A stretch of DNA of 40,723 nucleotides from Clostridia bacterium (lineage in GTDB: Bacteria > Bacillota > Clostridia > Christensenellales > CAG-138), in the NCBI GenBank assembly GCA_030526425.1, contig JAUNCT010000019.1, positions 1 through 40,723 on the forward strand, written 5' to 3'. Of the stretch, positions 33,873-40,723 are shown piece after piece. Below the pieces are notes generated by a model, which did no database searches, had not been told where the DNA came from, and saw only the letters and a program-made list of their open reading frames with translations. A program made the position numbers and the translations under genes. Position 1 is the first letter of the stretch. Each line of letters begins with the position of its first letter.

Positions 33873-33887
33873 ACTACCAACTCCTTT

Positions 33888-33902
33888 CCGGGCAACGCCC
33901 GG
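33888..33902 (-). promoter_or_regulatory. Hairpin next to the ribosome binding site of the GDPD gene
   Basis: CCGGGC and GCCCGG with a three-base loop abut the AAAGGAG at 33881-33887. The hairpin could affect access of the ribosome. The promoter, TATAAT on the minus strand at about 33922-33927 with a weak TTGCGC -35, lies just upstream. Confidence 0.5.
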
Positions 33903-34000
33903 TATCGATTTTTGCAGTACCGATTATAACACGAATCCGCCGCCAGTGCGCAAAAAGAAAAGCCGCCTCCGGGAACGCATCGCCCGAGGTGCAAGGAAAA

Positions 34001-34035
34001 TACCTATTGACGGGATAGGTAAATGGGCTTACAGT
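34001..34035 (+). promoter_or_regulatory. mnmA promoter with a 21-bp palindromic operator
   Basis: TTGACG (34007-34012), 17 bases and TACAGT (34030-34035). TACCTAT (34001-34007) and ATAGGTA (34015-34021) are perfect inverted repeats with a seven-base centre that overlap the -35 box. The layout suits a dimeric repressor such as an Rrf2/IscR- or CymR-type sulfur or iron-sulfur regulator, but the identity is not established. Confidence 0.65.
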
Positions 34036-34102
34036 AAATCCGAATCGTCCGGGGGCAAGGTATTGCCGTTTGGACCGGACCGACGGGAAGGAAAAACAAC
34101 GC

Positions 34103-35167
34103 ATGAAAAAGGCGCTCATCGCCATGAGCGGCGGGGTGGATTCCTCGCTTGCCGCCGCATTGGTTCAAGAAATGGGGTATGCCTGCATCGGCTGCACCAT
34201 GAAGCTTTACGATAACGAAGACATCGGGCTCCGCAGGGGGCATACCTGCTGCAGCCTCGAGGATGTGGAGGACGCGCGCAGCGTCGTGCACCGCCTCGGC
34301 ATCCCGTATTACGTATTCAATTTCAAGGACGCGTTCCGCGAGAAGGTCATCGCGCGGTTCATCCGCGCGTATGAGGAGGGGCGCACGCCGAACCCCTGCA
34401 TCGACTGCAACCGCTATTTGAAGTTCGGCGGTCTGTACGAGCGGGCGCTGGTGCTCGGCTGCGCGTGCGTGGTCACGGGGCATTACGCGCGCATCGAACG
34501 GCAGGGGGAAACGTACCTTCTGAAGAAAGCGGCGGACGAAACGAAGGATCAGAGCTACGTGCTCTACAGCATGACGCAGGAACAGCTCGCGCATACGCTG
34601 TTCCCGCTCGGCGGCATGCGGAAGACCGAGGTCCGCGAGCTTGCGGCGCGGTACGGCTTCATCAACGCCGACAAGCCGGACAGTCAGGATATCTGCTTCG
34701 TGCCCGACGGGGACTACGGCGCGTTCCTCGAGCGCGCCACGGGCAAGACCTACGGCGAAGGTCCGTTCCTCGATACCGAGGGCAAGGTCGTCGGTACCCA
34801 CCGCGGCACGGTGCGCTACACCATCGGTCAGCGCAAGGGACTCGGGCTCTCCTGCGGCAAGCCCGTCTACGTCAGTGCCATCGACCCCGTGCGCAACACC
34901 GTCACTGTTTCCGATGAGGCGGGGCTGTTCGGCACCGAACTCACCGCGGGGGATTTCAACTGGATCTCGGGCAAGGTGCCCGAGGCGCCCGTGAACTGCG
35001 CTGCAAAGGTCCGTTACCGCCAAAAGGAAGAGCCCGCGGTCGCGACACCGCTTCCCGACGGAACGGTCCGCGTCGTGTTCGGTCGTCCGCAGCGCGCCAT
35101 CACGCCCGGTCAGGCGGTCGTCCTCTACGACGGGGATGTCGTGCTCGGCGGCGGTACCATCCTGTGA
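34103..35167 (+). CDS. mnmA: tRNA-specific 2-thiouridylase MnmA
   Basis: A 354-residue enzyme that adds sulfur to U34 of Lys, Glu and Gln tRNAs using ATP and a persulfide. The PP-loop SGGVDSS begins at residue 9. The two catalytic cysteines are Cys99 (NPCIDC) and Cys198 (SQDICFVP), close to the positions in E. coli MnmA. TGHYARI, KDQSYVLY, and GTHRGTVRYTIGQRKGLG are family hallmarks. The C-terminal barrel ends in QAVVLYDGDVVLGGG. The start at 34103 follows GGGAAGGAAA. The palindrome over its promoter suggests regulated expression. The next gene follows by 13 bases. Confidence 0.97.
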   Translation: MKKALIAMSGGVDSSLAAALVQEMGYACIGCTMKLYDNEDIGLRRGHTCCSLEDVEDARSVVHRLGIPYYVFNFKDAFREKVIARFIRAYEEGRTPNPCIDCNRYLKFGGLYERALVLGCACVVTGHYARIERQGETYLLKKAADETKDQSYVLYSMTQEQLAHTLFPLGGMRKTEVRELAARYGFINADKPDSQDICFVPDGDYGAFLERATGKTYGEGPFLDTEGKVVGTHRGTVRYTIGQRKGLGLSCGKPVYVSAIDPVRNTVTVSDEAGLFGTELTAGDFNWISGKVPEAPVNCAAKVRYRQKEEPAVATPLPDGTVRVVFGRPQRAITPGQAVVLYDGDVVLGGGTIL

Positions 35168-35180
35168 AGGGGGTCGTGCG

Positions 35181-35576
35181 ATGTTTCATTGCGGAAACGG
35201 CTGCGCGCACGGCGGGTGCGGCGCATGCTGCGGAAGCTGCGGAAGCTGTGGCGGTGACACCCTGTTTCTGACCGGGGGCGAGCTGGCGCTTCTGCGCCGC
35301 TTTGCCGAGGTACCGTTCCTGCCCCTTTGGTGGGATCCCGGTGCGGAACGCCCCACCGATCCCGCCGACCCCACCGCGGAAGGCTCCGCCTCGGTCGCGG
35401 GGCTTTCGGCAAAACGGCTCATCCGCGCGGACCGCGCATTGCCCCTCGCCGGGTACGATTACGGTCCCGTTCCCGAAGCCGCGTCCCGCGGGAGCATGGC
35501 GCTCACGGCGTTGGGACAGCAGGCGCTCGAGTATCTCGAGGTCTGCGGCGTCGACGGGGAAACGGATAACGCGTGA
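35181..35576 (+). CDS. Cys-rich N-terminal hypothetical protein, possible winged helix
   Basis: A 131-residue protein I do not recognise by name. Residues 1-25 contain eight cysteines in a Gly-rich context (CGNGC, GGCGACC, GSCGSCGG), suggesting metal or iron-sulfur binding. The remainder (LTGGELALLRRFAEVPFLPLWWD, later ALTALGQQALEYLEV) has the look of a winged-helix domain. The ATG at 35181 follows GAAGGGGG, and the gene is 13 bases after mnmA and presumably co-transcribed. A hairpin with one G-U pair (35581-35600) may end the unit. A redox- or sulfur-related accessory role is possible but unproven. Confidence 0.75.
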   Translation: MFHCGNGCAHGGCGACCGSCGSCGGDTLFLTGGELALLRRFAEVPFLPLWWDPGAERPTDPADPTAEGSASVAGLSAKRLIRADRALPLAGYDYGPVPEAASRGSMALTALGQQALEYLEVCGVDGETDNA

Positions 35577-35606
35577 ACCCTTTCGGCAAAATGCCGGAAA
35601 ACGCCC

Positions 35607-35635
35607 TTTACAAATGCGCGAAGGGCGTGTATACT
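35607..35635 (+). promoter_or_regulatory. Promoter of the TetR-family gene
   Basis: TTTACA (35607-35612), 17 bases and TATACT (35630-35635). The operator at 35641-35657 begins five bases later, so a bound repressor would block transcription start. Confidence 0.8.
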
Positions 35636-35640
35636 CAATA

Positions 35641-35657
35641 ACCGACAGCTTGTCGGT
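35641..35657. promoter_or_regulatory. TetR-type operator, copy 1
   Basis: ACCGACA-GCT-TGTCGGT is a perfect 7-bp inverted repeat with a 3-bp centre, placed just upstream of the TetR start codon. The same arms recur at 36348-36364. It overlaps the ribosome binding site region (TAGGAGG, 35657-35663). Confidence 0.88.
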
Positions 35658-35668
35658 AGGAGGTGCGG

Positions 35669-36298
35669 ATGCGGGTCGTCAAGGATGCAAAGGAACGGCG
35701 CAAGGAAATTTTGGATGTTTCCGAGCGGCTCTTCTGCATGAACGGGTACGATGTCACGAGCACGAACGACATCCTCGCGGAGATCGGCATCGCGCGCGGC
35801 ACTCTGTACTATCACTTCCGCTCCAAGGAGGAGATCCTCGACGGGATCATCGGGCGCATCATCGAGGGGATCGAGCGGCGCGTCGCCGCCATCGCCGTGG
35901 ATGAAACGGTGCCCGTGCTCGAGCGGTTCACGAAGGCGGTTTTGAGCGCCAATGTGGATACCGATGTCGGCAATATGGTCCTCGAACAGGTGCACCGCCC
36001 GCAAAACGCGCTCATGCACCAGAAGATGCAGGAGAGCCTGCTCTCCGCCATCACGCCGTACTTCGTGAAGATCATCAAGGACGGCATCCGGCAGGGGCTC
36101 ATGCACAGCGACTATCCCGAAGAGGTGGTCGAAATGACCCTGACCTATGCCAACGGCGCCTTCGACGATGCGCTCGACATCCCCGAGGATGTACGGCGGC
36201 GTAAGGTGTGCGGCTTCATCCGCAACTCCGAGCTCATGCTCGGCATGCAGCCGGGCAGCCTGTACGAGGCAATGATACCGATGTTTTACCGCAGCTGA
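35669..36298 (+). CDS. TetR-family transcriptional regulator
   Basis: A 209-residue repressor. The N-terminal HTH (about 10-55) shows RRKEILDVSERLFCMNGYDVTSTNDI, then the recognition helix in IARGTLYYHFRSKEEIL. The C-terminal ligand-binding domain is variable. The ATG at 35669 has TAGGAGG upstream; a GTG at 35663 overlaps that site. It should bind the operators at 35641-35657 (its own) and 36348-36364 (the exporter genes). The likely inducer is a toxic or antimicrobial compound, deduced from the exporters downstream. The gene is followed by the hairpin at 36309-36331. Confidence 0.92.
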   Translation: MRVVKDAKERRKEILDVSERLFCMNGYDVTSTNDILAEIGIARGTLYYHFRSKEEILDGIIGRIIEGIERRVAAIAVDETVPVLERFTKAVLSANVDTDVGNMVLEQVHRPQNALMHQKMQESLLSAITPYFVKIIKDGIRQGLMHSDYPEEVVEMTLTYANGAFDDALDIPEDVRRRKVCGFIRNSELMLGMQPGSLYEAMIPMFYRS

Positions 36299-36308
36299 CG
36301 GTGCGCAA

Positions 36309-36331
36309 CGGGAAACGCATGGCGTTTCCCG
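36309..36331 (+). terminator. Terminator-like hairpin after the TetR gene
   Basis: A 10-bp stem CGGGAAACGC / GCGTTTCCCG with a three-base loop, followed by AAACTTTTAC. The U-tract is short and offset, so readthrough into the exporter operon is likely. Confidence 0.6.
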
Positions 36332-36347
36332 AAACTTTTACACAACG

Positions 36348-36364
36348 ACCGACAAACTGTCGGT
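36348..36364. promoter_or_regulatory. TetR-type operator, copy 2
   Basis: ACCGACA-AAC-TGTCGGT has the same arms as the operator at 35641-35657 but a different centre. It follows a -35-like TTTACA (36337-36342) and precedes the MFS ribosome binding site, so it probably controls the exporter operon. Confidence 0.88.
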
Positions 36365-36380
36365 AAGGAAAGGGAAAACG

Positions 36381-37640
36381 ATGAGTCAAAATTTCAAACG
36401 GTTCACGGTGCTGTGGATGGGGCAGCTGGTCTCGGCGGTCGGCAGCGGGCTGACGAGCTTCGGTCTCGGCGTATATGTATTTCAACAAACGGGCAGTGCC
36501 GCGGGGATGGCGCTGATCACCCTGCTCGGCTTTTTGCCGACGCTCGTGTTGAGCGTGCCCGCGGGCGTCCTTGCGGACCGCTTCGACCGCAGGACCCTCA
36601 TGATGCTGGGCGACGGGCTTTCCGGGCTCGGCATCCTGTTCATCCTCATCCGCATGCTGCAAGGCGGCGCGACCGTCGGGGAGATCGCCGCGGGCGTGTG
36701 TGTTTCCGCGGTGTTTTCCTCCCTGTTGGAACCCGCGTACAAGGCGACCGTCACCGACCTGTTGACGGAACAAGAGTATTCGAAGGCGGGCGGTCTCGTC
36801 TCACTGGCGGGCAGCGCGCGCTATCTCATTTCGCCCCTCGTCGCGGGGCTGCTTCTTCCCGTCGGCGGCATCAAACTGCTGCTCGTTATCGACCTGTGCA
36901 CCTTCGGTTTCACGGTGCTGTCGACCTTTGCCGTCAAGCGCGGCATCCGCACGCAGCGGAACGCGCGGGAGGAGAGCTTCGGCGAAAGCCTGAGGCAGGG
37001 GTGGAAGACCATCCGCAGCCGCAGGGGCGTGTTCCTTCTCGTGGCGGTCTCCTCGCTGCTGACCCTGTTCGTCGGCGTGTTCCAGGTCCTTGCAGAGCCC
37101 CTCGTCCTGTCGGTTTCGGATGCGAAAACGCTCGGCATCGTCGAAACGGTCTGCGCAAGCGGCATGCTGGTCTCGGGTCTGTACCTCGGCGTGCGCGGCA
37201 TCCGTTCGGGCTACGTGCGGGTACTCGGCGTGTCGCTTGCGGTCGCGGGGGCGTTCATCATCGGCTTCGGTTCGTTCCACAGCATCGTGTGGGTCGCCGC
37301 CGCGGGCTTCGGGTTCTTCGCGATGCTGCCGTTTGCGAACAACTGCCTCGACGTGCTCGTCCGCTCGAACATCCCTGCGGAGCTGCAGGGGCGCGTTTGG
37401 GGCATCGTCGGCTTCCTCTCGCAAATCGGTTACGTGGTCGCCTACGGGGCAAGCGGCGTCCTTGCGGATGCCATCGCGGCGGCGGGCAACGTGGGGGTTG
37501 GCAGGGGTTCCGGCATCGTCATCGCCGTTTCGGGCGCGGCGCTGATCCTCGTGGCCTGCGGCATGATGTCCGTGCGCGAGATCCGCGCATTGGAAGGGAA
37601 AGGGGGCGCGCGCCTTGTTGTTGAGACTGCTGAAAAATGA
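36381..37640 (+). CDS. MFS efflux transporter
   Basis: A 419-residue 12-helix exporter of the major facilitator superfamily, MFS_3 (enterobactin-exporter-like) group. The loop-2 motif GVLADRFDRRTLM is present around residues 60-75, and a related motif occurs in the second half near YVRVLG. A cytosolic linker with many charges (RGIRTQRNAREE) separates the two halves. The ATG at 36381 has AAGGAAAGGG upstream. The gene lies after the second TetR operator, and its 3' end overlaps the start of the ABC permease gene by 26 bases. Likely substrates are drugs, antimicrobial peptides or siderophores; sequence does not decide. Confidence 0.9.
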   Translation: MSQNFKRFTVLWMGQLVSAVGSGLTSFGLGVYVFQQTGSAAGMALITLLGFLPTLVLSVPAGVLADRFDRRTLMMLGDGLSGLGILFILIRMLQGGATVGEIAAGVCVSAVFSSLLEPAYKATVTDLLTEQEYSKAGGLVSLAGSARYLISPLVAGLLLPVGGIKLLLVIDLCTFGFTVLSTFAVKRGIRTQRNAREESFGESLRQGWKTIRSRRGVFLLVAVSSLLTLFVGVFQVLAEPLVLSVSDAKTLGIVETVCASGMLVSGLYLGVRGIRSGYVRVLGVSLAVAGAFIIGFGSFHSIVWVAAAGFGFFAMLPFANNCLDVLVRSNIPAELQGRVWGIVGFLSQIGYVVAYGASGVLADAIAAAGNVGVGRGSGIVIAVSGAALILVACGMMSVREIRALEGKGGARLVVETAEK

Positions 37641-39858
37641 GCTCCGCGCCGCGAAGCTCCTGTCCTTCGCCACCGCGCTGTTCACGGGGGCGTCCACACT
37701 GCTCATCGTACTCGCGTCGGTGCTGTTCACCTCGCTTTGGGGTGCCGTGAACGGCTTGATGGAAACCGCGAAAACGCCGGATTATTTGCAGATGCACGCG
37801 GGGGAGCTCGACCCCGTTCCGCTCGAAGTGTTCGCGGCGGCGCATCCGGAGATATCCGCTTGGCAGGTCGCGGGTTTTCTGAACCTCGAAAACGACGCGC
37901 TGACCCTCGGCGGCAAAAGCCTCGCGGGCAACACGCAGGACAACGGGCTCTGCGTCCAAGGAAAGGGCTTCGACTTCCTGCTCGGCCCGGAAAACGAACT
38001 GCCGGAGCCCGGTCCGGGGGAGGTATACGTCCCCGTGTGCTACCGCAGCGTGTACGACCTCAACGTGGGGGACGGCATGACCATCGGCAACGCGGAACTC
38101 CGCATCGCGGGCTTTCTCCGCGACGCGCAGATGAACTCCATGATGGCGTCCTCCAAGCGGTTCCTCGTTTGCCCGGAGGAGTACGAACGGTTCCGCCCCG
38201 CGGGGGAGGAAGAGTTTCTCATCGAATACCTGCTGGAACCCGGGACGGATACGGATGTGTTCGCGGCAGGCTATCTCAAGGCGGGGCTCCCCGCGGAAGG
38301 TCCCGCGGTCACAAAGCCGCTCATCCGCCTCATGAACGCCCTCTCCGACGGGATGATGATCTTCACGATATTCTTGGTCGGCGTCGCGGTGCTGGCGGTG
38401 TCGCTGCTGTGCATCGGGTTCATCACCGCGCTCGGCGCCGAGCGGGACCGCCGCGAGAACGGCATGCTCAAAGCCCTCGGTATCCCGAACCGCACCGTCC
38501 TCGGTCTGCGGTTCGCAAAGTACATTCTCCTCTCCGCGGTCGGCGGCATATTCGGTGTCTTCGGTGCCCTGCTTTTGGCAAAGCCCTTGGGCGCGTCCCT
38601 CCGTGAGCTGTACGGCAGGGGCAACGGCACGGTCGCACCGGTCTTGGTCGCCGTCCCCGCATGCATCCTCGTTCTGCTGGCGGTGTTGTGCTTCGTGCGC
38701 CGCATCCTGAAATCGACCGGGAAGATGACCGTCGTCGAGGCGCTGTTTTCGGAAACCGCATTCCGCAGCAAGGTTTCGCGCGGGCAAACGGCAGCGATCG
38801 GTCTGGTCGCGGCGGTCTGCGTCATGATGGCGCTCATCCCCGAAAACCTCTATGCGACGCTCGCCTCGCCGGACTTCGTGACCTATATGGGCATCGGCAA
38901 CGCGGAGATCCGCATGGACGTGCGCCGCACCGAAAACACCGCACAGGTCGCGGAGCGCCTCGCGGCTGCGTTGGCAGCGGATCCCTCGGTCGCGTCGCAC
39001 ACCGTGCTCGAAACGGTGTCGTGCGCGGGCTCCGCCGCAGGCAAGGAAGGCATCCGCCTGCTGATCGAAACGGGGGATCATTCGGTCTTCCCCGTGGCGT
39101 ATACCGAAGGGTGTGCGCCGCAGGTCACGGGCGAGATCGCGCTTTCCGTCCTGCAGGCGGCGGATCTCGGTGTGCACATCGGAGACACCATCGCCCTCGG
39201 GGAAGACGGCGCGGAATCGGCGACCGTCTGCGGACTCTATTCCGATATCACTAACGGCGGAAAGACCGCCAAAATGCGTGTGGCGCCCGGAGCCGCGGGG
39301 AATGCCGCGCCGCTGTGGAGCATCGTTTACGTGACGCTTGCAAACGGCGCTTCAAAGGAAACGTTCTTCGCGGCATACGGCGGCTTCGGTGCGGATATCG
39401 TGGATATCCCGGGGTACGTTACCGCGACCTACGGACCGACGCTCCGTCTCGTCTCTTTGGCAAAGTCGGTCGCGCTCGGTGCCGCCGTGCCGGTCGTGTT
39501 CGTCGTCGTGCTGCTGTTCGTGCGGCTCGGCATCGAAAAGAAACGGGGGGAGATCTCCCTCATGAAAGCGCTCGGGTTCCGTTCGGCGGTCCTGCGCGGA
39601 CGGTATATGAAACGGGCGCTGCTCCCGGTCGCCGCGGGCTTGCTTGCAGGGGGCGCGTGCGCACTGCTGTTCGGCGAAGGCATCTGCGGGTTGGCGCTTG
39701 GCGCGCTCGGCGGGAGCGGGTTTCGCTTTTCGGTCTCCGTGCCCGCAACGGCTTTTGCGGTCGCATGCATTTCGGCGGCGGGCGCGTTGGCGGTGTTCCT
39801 CGGTTCGGGGGAAGTGAAAAAGATCGGTGCGAGCGAATGCATGAGAGGAAAGGAATGA
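37615..39858 (+). CDS. FtsX/MacB-type ABC permease
   Basis: A 747-residue membrane subunit with two FtsX-like permease units. The N-terminal helix (about 14-36) is followed by a large outer domain (about 40-220), then a three-helix block (about 235-355) containing LGAERDRRENGMLKALGIPNRTVLG. A second helix, outer domain (about 395-600) and final helices (about 615-735) with the second LMKALGFRSAVLRGRYMK coupling segment complete it. The start is TTG at 37615 or 37618, inside the MFS gene, with GGAAGGGAAAGGGGG upstream, so translation is probably coupled. It partners the ATPase that follows 4 bases later. The family exports antibiotics and peptides. Confidence 0.88.
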   Translation: MLLRLLKNELRAAKLLSFATALFTGASTLLIVLASVLFTSLWGAVNGLMETAKTPDYLQMHAGELDPVPLEVFAAAHPEISAWQVAGFLNLENDALTLGGKSLAGNTQDNGLCVQGKGFDFLLGPENELPEPGPGEVYVPVCYRSVYDLNVGDGMTIGNAELRIAGFLRDAQMNSMMASSKRFLVCPEEYERFRPAGEEEFLIEYLLEPGTDTDVFAAGYLKAGLPAEGPAVTKPLIRLMNALSDGMMIFTIFLVGVAVLAVSLLCIGFITALGAERDRRENGMLKALGIPNRTVLGLRFAKYILLSAVGGIFGVFGALLLAKPLGASLRELYGRGNGTVAPVLVAVPACILVLLAVLCFVRRILKSTGKMTVVEALFSETAFRSKVSRGQTAAIGLVAAVCVMMALIPENLYATLASPDFVTYMGIGNAEIRMDVRRTENTAQVAERLAAALAADPSVASHTVLETVSCAGSAAGKEGIRLLIETGDHSVFPVAYTEGCAPQVTGEIALSVLQAADLGVHIGDTIALGEDGAESATVCGLYSDITNGGKTAKMRVAPGAAGNAAPLWSIVYVTLANGASKETFFAAYGGFGADIVDIPGYVTATYGPTLRLVSLAKSVALGAAVPVVFVVVLLFVRLGIEKKRGEISLMKALGFRSAVLRGRYMKRALLPVAAGLLAGGACALLFGEGICGLALGALGGSGFRFSVSVPATAFAVACISAAGALAVFLGSGEVKKIGASECMRGKE

Positions 39859-39862
39859 GCTT

Positions 39863-40609
39863 ATGGAAACGGTATTGAAAGCGGAAAACCTCCGCAAGAA
39901 CGGCATCCTCCACGGGGTGACCTTTGAGATCGGCAAGGGGGAGATGGTCGCGGTCATGGGTCCATCGGGCTCGGGCAAGTCCACCCTGCTGTACAACGTT
40001 TCCGGCATGGATACGCCGGATGCGGGGCGCGTGTGGCTCGGGAACGAGGAGATCACCGCCATGACGGAGGACGAAAAGGCGCGCCTGCGCCTGCACCGCA
40101 TGGGCTTCGTGTTCCAGCAGATGCACATGGTGGAGCATCTGAACATCCTCGACAACGTCCTTCTGCCCGCGGTACAGGCAGCCAAAGAAAACAAGCGCCC
40201 GAAGGCGGAGCGCAGGGCGCTGACAGAAAAGGCAGAGCGGCTCATGCAAAAGCTTTCCGTCGAAGGGCTCGGTGCGCGTTCGGTGCGCGCGGTCTCGGGC
40301 GGGCAGCTGCAGCGCGCGTGCATCGCCCGCAGTCTCATGAACGACCCGGAGATCCTCTTTGCGGACGAGCCGACGGGCGCTTTGAACCGCAGTGCCGCCG
40401 ACGAGGTGATGGACACCCTGACCGCCCTCAACCGGGAGGGAACGACGGTGCTGATGGTCACCCACGACAGCCGCATGGCGGCGCGCTGCGGGCGGATCCT
40501 CTGCCTGCTCGACGGGCGCATCGTGGATTCGGTCGAACTTCCGCGCGAAGCAACGCTTGCCGAAAACGAAGCGCTCGTGAACCGCAGGCTCGCCGAAATG
40601 GGTTGGTAA
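39863..40609 (+). CDS. MacB/LolD-type ABC exporter ATP-binding protein
   Basis: A 248-residue ATPase with Walker A GPSGSGKST, Q-loop FVFQQMHM, signature SGGQLQR, Walker B ILFADEPTGAL and switch His in MVTHDSR. The D-loop reads GALNR rather than SALD; Asn at this position is common among firmicute MacB-type ATPases as I recall it. The ATG at 39863 has GGAAAGGA upstream and lies four bases after the permease stop. With that permease it forms an exporter under the same TetR operator as the MFS pump. Its C-terminal 25 residues are short and charged. The terminator at 40631-40665 closes the operon. Confidence 0.93.
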   Translation: METVLKAENLRKNGILHGVTFEIGKGEMVAVMGPSGSGKSTLLYNVSGMDTPDAGRVWLGNEEITAMTEDEKARLRLHRMGFVFQQMHMVEHLNILDNVLLPAVQAAKENKRPKAERRALTEKAERLMQKLSVEGLGARSVRAVSGGQLQRACIARSLMNDPEILFADEPTGALNRSAADEVMDTLTALNREGTTVLMVTHDSRMAARCGRILCLLDGRIVDSVELPREATLAENEALVNRRLAEMGW

Positions 40610-40630
40610 GCGCACTCCCCTGGATATGAA

Positions 40631-40665
40631 AAAAACAGGCGACCCAAAAGGGAACGCCTGTTTTT
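40631..40665 (+). terminator. Terminator of the exporter operon
   Basis: An 11-bp stem AAAAACAGGCG / CGCCTGTTTTT encloses an inner CCC-AAAA-GGG hairpin, and the T-run is within the 3' arm. The palindromic A/T ends make it potentially bidirectional. Confidence 0.9.
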
Positions 40666-40685
40666 CGCTTTACTGCTTTAGCAAA

Positions 40686-40711
40686 GAGGTCGAGGCAAAG
40701 CCGAAGACCTC
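40686..40711. repeat. Small inverted repeat at the window end
   Basis: GAGGTC (40686-40691) and GACCTC (40706-40711) enclose GGC-AAA-GCC. It is non-coding and resembles the palindromic elements at the other end of the window in style only. The flanking context is cut off. Confidence 0.5.
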
Positions 40712-40723
40712 AACAACCGCCCG

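Overview
The window is a GC-rich chromosomal segment from a member of the Bacillota, most likely a gut or anaerobic Clostridia lineage (Oscillospirales or Christensenellales would fit). This is inferred from strong GGAGG-type ribosome binding sites, Gram-positive signal peptides, canonical TTGACA/TATAAT promoters, short stem plus U-run terminators, class I c-di-GMP riboswitches, and the gene families present. I see no rRNA, tRNA, CRISPR array, prophage or insertion sequence. The genus cannot be set from sequence alone.

Layout. 1-777: non-coding repeats, then a promoter, a c-di-GMP-I riboswitch and its terminator, leading into a cytosolic GAF hybrid histidine kinase (778-2883). 3071-12966: a peptide-utilisation operon with an exported solute-binding protein, two permeases, two ATPases, a LysR regulator, an M20 dipeptidase and an S9 prolyl-oligopeptidase-type peptidase. 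13052-16335: a second c-di-GMP-I riboswitch, a small HTH protein, and a hybrid kinase with periplasmic solute-binding-type sensor domains, the last two overlapping by ATGA. 16394-20640 (minus): three tandem Ntn-type amide hydrolases (choloylglycine hydrolase / linear amide C-N hydrolase superfamily), each with its own promoter and terminator; two are exported and one is not. 20819-24792 (minus): a large MscS channel carrying two extracytoplasmic sensor-like regions, followed by an aquaporin. 24925-25686: a LytTR-PAS regulator divergent from the channel operon. 25762-27516 (minus): an exported S41-type peptidase. 27705-31319: an orphan sugar-type binding lipoprotein followed by a membrane hybrid kinase that is broken by a one-base frameshift near 30491. 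31386-31906: a MOSC protein. 31974-33872 (minus): a membrane-bound glycerophosphodiester phosphodiesterase. 34001-35576: mnmA and a Cys-rich small protein. 35607-40665: a TetR regulator, an MFS exporter and a MacB-type ABC exporter, with two copies of one TetR-type operator.

How the parts relate. The window is dominated by sensing and envelope functions. Three hybrid kinases end in a receiver domain, with no dedicated output regulator or HPt protein nearby. Two of them lie behind c-di-GMP riboswitches, so a second messenger appears to set how much of each two-component sensor is made. The Cache-like MscS gene and the water channel form a plausible osmotic-response operon. The peptide operon couples uptake of oligopeptides to their intracellular hydrolysis. 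Very long antisense reading frames occur opposite most genes as a side effect of GC-rich codon use and are not reported as genes.
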